Positions 61,610-64,000 of a stretch of DNA of 64,000 nucleotides are shown here, in pieces. Under the pieces are notes generated by a model, which was given only the letters and a program-made list of their open reading frames with translations, searched no databases and was not told the origin of the DNA. Source of the DNA: Gracilaria gracilis (taxonomy: Eukaryota > Rhodophyta > Florideophyceae > Gracilariales > Gracilariaceae); NCBI GenBank assembly GCA_030374805.1, contig JARGSG010000184.1:372001-436000 (forward strand), given 5' to 3'. The stretch's first letter is position 1; each line of letters begins with the position of its first letter. The translations under genes were made by a program, and so were the position numbers.

Positions 61610-63070
61610 TTACTCGTACGTTGGTACGTGATGCTGCGTTCCATCGGAAGACTTGCACCTATACTCCATTTGGTCCGCCAGTTGTCGTAACGTGTAAAGT
61701 TAGGGGTTGAGAAACGAGAACGGGAACACCGCTAGCTATCCGAAAGTTTTTCACGTGAAGTTTTTTGACCCTCACCGAGATCTATCACAAGCTCTTGGCA
61801 GCCAATTCATATAAACGGATAAGTAGCAAGTCTGATTAAAGAGAGAGGTACGATGTCGAAGATGGGAGGGAGGGTTGGAGAAAAGAGAAGAGGCACGAAG
61901 GAGCAACCATGCGGTGACAGTCTCAGCGCCGGCGCCGGCGTTGATACCGCCGTCGTCCAGCACTGACGTCGTACGCGTCGTGAATTACACCTCTAGAGTG
62001 CCGTCCTCGCTATCTATCCACATTGCCTTTCATGCGCAAAAAGTCCTCTACACTACACAGCACGTAAAAACAAGGTGAACTTATCATCATGATGTCGGTA
62101 GCGAAATGCTCACGCAGATGAGAGTACCTTTAAGACCTAACGCTGTTTTGCGTAACAAAACATAGCTCAGTGAGCGTAACACGGCTGAAGAGTTTTAGTT
62201 TGTAGCTAGCTTATCAAAGACACGTTATAGGTATTGGGGGTTCCTTTCACGAACTCCACGCAATACGAGTAAATAGGCGAATCTCGCTCACAATTAAGAA
62301 GAAGAAGAACATGCCATTCAAAGCTACCTGTCTTTGTCGGTTTCCTGTCTTGGGTACGTCGGTTGTCTTGCCGGGACCGGCTGAGCTTCTCTGAACAACG
62401 GAGATGCTCATGTGCCCTCATTGATGGAAGCGACAGAAGTTTCCATTTGGTTGGAGCAGGGTCTTGCCCTCAAGATGCTCTTTCTACAACAAAGAAAAAC
62501 TAGTAGATCACGCCCCAAATTCGTTGACCACGGCACGTTAAACCTTACCTTCGTAGAAAGCCCACAGAAGAACGGCCCAGCAAATAATTCAACCGTCAAG
62601 TTCACTCGCGTAACCACTGTTTGCGCGAGTCTGTATCGGGATCATCCTACACTTCTGTGTTGTGATGAAGTGAACCGCTTACCAAGGGTAGGACCGCTAA
62701 CGCGACCGAGTCTGTAGGAGAGCTTTGTACCGAACGCTTCTTCTGCCAGAAGATAATATGAGGCCTATCTCATCATTCTCCATTGAATTATATTCACGTT
62801 TTTCGTTAAGGCCGGCGGGCGCACACCCTTTTCGCTGCTGGGCGGTCTATGTCTGGGGATGACAAATTAGCGCCCTGTCCCCGCGAAGGCATGGTGAACA
62901 CTGCGTACGTCATCGGTAGCTCCTTCGCGACCTAAAATTGAGGAAAGAACCCAGAGGTTCTCAAGTTGCGAGAGCGCTAAGTGTTCTTCGTCCCATTTGT
63001 TTTCACTTTCGCCATTCTCAGACCTTCGTCTCCAGCAACGGATACAATTCGGTTCTGTCAAGTTGTCATC
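61610..63070. other. 1.5-kb intergenic region
   Basis: No supportable gene. The first 150 bp may hold the missing HSP20 5' exon. The last 100 bp are the CTU2 5' region. Confidence 0.45.
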
Positions 63071-64000
63071 ATGCCTCTTTCAAAATGCTCGCGTTGCTCT
63101 TCACCAGCCTCGGTTTACATGGCTGATTCGCCTCGATGCATTGCTTGTTTCACCCGCTATCTACACAAGACTTTCAAAAGCTCTCTTGGTCGTCTGGGAG
63201 GCGGAGGGCGGCGGAAGCTGGCGATTGCGTTATCCGGAGGGCCGGCCTCTGCAGCAGTTTGCCTTCTATACGCACACTACATATCTGCGCTGGTACCGAA
63301 CCCCAAAGCCCCCAAGGCGCAACCAGTCATACTGCATGTCTCCGAAACAGAACCACCACCTGTGGTACAGGCTGTCGTGAAGCTCGTTCCCAACGCGGTC
63401 TTGCAGGTCATTCGCCCGGCGTTTAATGCGAGCCGCATCCGAGACAACAACGACCGTGTCTACATGGGGCAGAAGGCGGTATTTCGGGCTTTGTTGGAAG
63501 CTGCAACCGAGCACGAATGTGACGCTTTGGTTTTAGGCACATGCGTGAATCGCGCTGCGCTCGATGCACTGAAAGCCCTTGCCTTTGGAAGAGGAAGTGC
63601 TGTGAAGAACCAGAGCTCTAGTGTTTTTGAACTGCACAGCGTCAAGGTGCTGCGACCTGTGCGGGATATTCCAGTTCGGTTGCTGGTGCGGTACGCTTAC
63701 TTGCAACTTCCTGATGCCAGCTTTGTAAGCAAAGAAGAAACTGGTGCAGGGATTCACACCGTCGCACATCGCTTTATTCAACATGCTGGGGCAGACAACT
63801 CAGCTTCGGTTCACAACATTGTGCGAACTGCAGACAAATTGGTCCAGAATGAGGGGAGATTATGCGTTCTTTGTGACACTGTTATCACTAAGCGCGAAGG
63901 GTCAGCGGAAAAGAGTAGTCAGGGTTGTGATGCATGCCAGGGCTGCAACTGCTCTCAAAGCTTCGAACTATGCTTTGCGTGCCGTGCTTGTGTTAATCGT
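63071..64000 (+). CDS. CTU2: CTU2/NCS2, cytoplasmic tRNA 2-thiolation subunit (3' end outside window)
   Basis: 310 codons from ATG 63071 to the window edge, still open. The N-terminus has two CxxC pairs (LSKCSRCSS, PRCIACFTRYLHKTFKSS), then the PP-loop-like strand LAIALSGGPASAAVCLLY. The middle carries IRDNNDRVYMGQKAVFRAL and ALVLGTCVNRAALDALKALA, then AFGRGSAVKN and VKVLRPVRDIPVRLLVRYAY, which match CTU2. Near the edge a second Cys cluster begins (CVLCDTV, CFACRACVN). With CTU1 it thiolates U34 of tRNA-Lys, Glu and Gln in the cytosol. The SGGPAS loop lacks the full SGGxDS signature, as expected for the non-catalytic partner. Confidence 0.88.
   Translation, partial: MPLSKCSRCSSPASVYMADSPRCIACFTRYLHKTFKSSLGRLGGGGRRKLAIALSGGPASAAVCLLYAHYISALVPNPKAPKAQPVILHVSETEPPPVVQAVVKLVPNAVLQVIRPAFNASRIRDNNDRVYMGQKAVFRALLEAATEHECDALVLGTCVNRAALDALKALAFGRGSAVKNQSSSVFELHSVKVLRPVRDIPVRLLVRYAYLQLPDASFVSKEETGAGIHTVAHRFIQHAGADNSASVHNIVRTADKLVQNEGRLCVLCDTVITKREGSAEKSSQGCDACQGCNCSQSFELCFACRACVNR

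Overview
The window is nuclear DNA of a photosynthetic eukaryote, most likely a unicellular red alga or an early-branching green alga. The evidence is gene content: a thylakoid-lumen type FKBP, a plastid-type NusG-like protein with an N-terminal transit-like leader, and mitochondrial-type ClpX. Most genes are uninterrupted, but a few have short GT-AG introns (59-90 nt) carrying a CTAAC branch motif. One tRNA gene is circularly permuted, an arrangement known from the nuclear genomes of Cyanidioschyzon merolae and some prasinophytes. The lineage is inferred, not proven.

Bases 1 to about 29,000 are a transposon island. In order they hold: the 3' part of a pogo/Tigger-like DDE transposase (1-792); an intact hAT-type transposase (1769-4186); a complete Ty3/Gypsy chromodomain retrotransposon on the minus strand (5260-17238) with 997-bp LTRs, a 5-bp target duplication, PBS, PPT and a long antisense ORF; a decayed hAT transposase (18013-21771); and a divergent gene pair (22427-27566) that looks like a two-gene DNA transposon of the Plavaka/KDZ/CACTA type. 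A foldback element and perfect palindromes follow in 27567-29959.

Bases 29,960 to 38,900 are transitional: a spliced 2OG-Fe(II) oxygenase, two membrane-anchored coiled-coil proteins (one with about twelve 14-residue repeats), small uncertain ORFs and a membrane metallocarboxypeptidase.

Bases 39,343 to 64,000 are gene-dense housekeeping DNA: ClpX, a histidine phosphatase, tRNA-Arg(ACG), a small Pro/Ser-rich protein with a clear TATA box, a large unassigned protein, a C2H2 zinc-finger protein, a permuted tRNA-Gly(UCC), MOG1, MoaC (overlapping MOG1 tail to tail by 7 bp), FKBP, the NusG-like protein, a TKL-type kinase, a possible mitochondrial protein in several frames, an HSP20 and the first 310 codons of CTU2/NCS2.

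The strongest novel observation is the permuted tRNA-Gly(UCC) at 52290-52366: the 3' half lies upstream of the 5' half, joined by only 5 nt. Next are the antisense accessory ORF inside the chromovirus and the two-gene DNA transposon whose partner gene has a probable 18-nt microexon.
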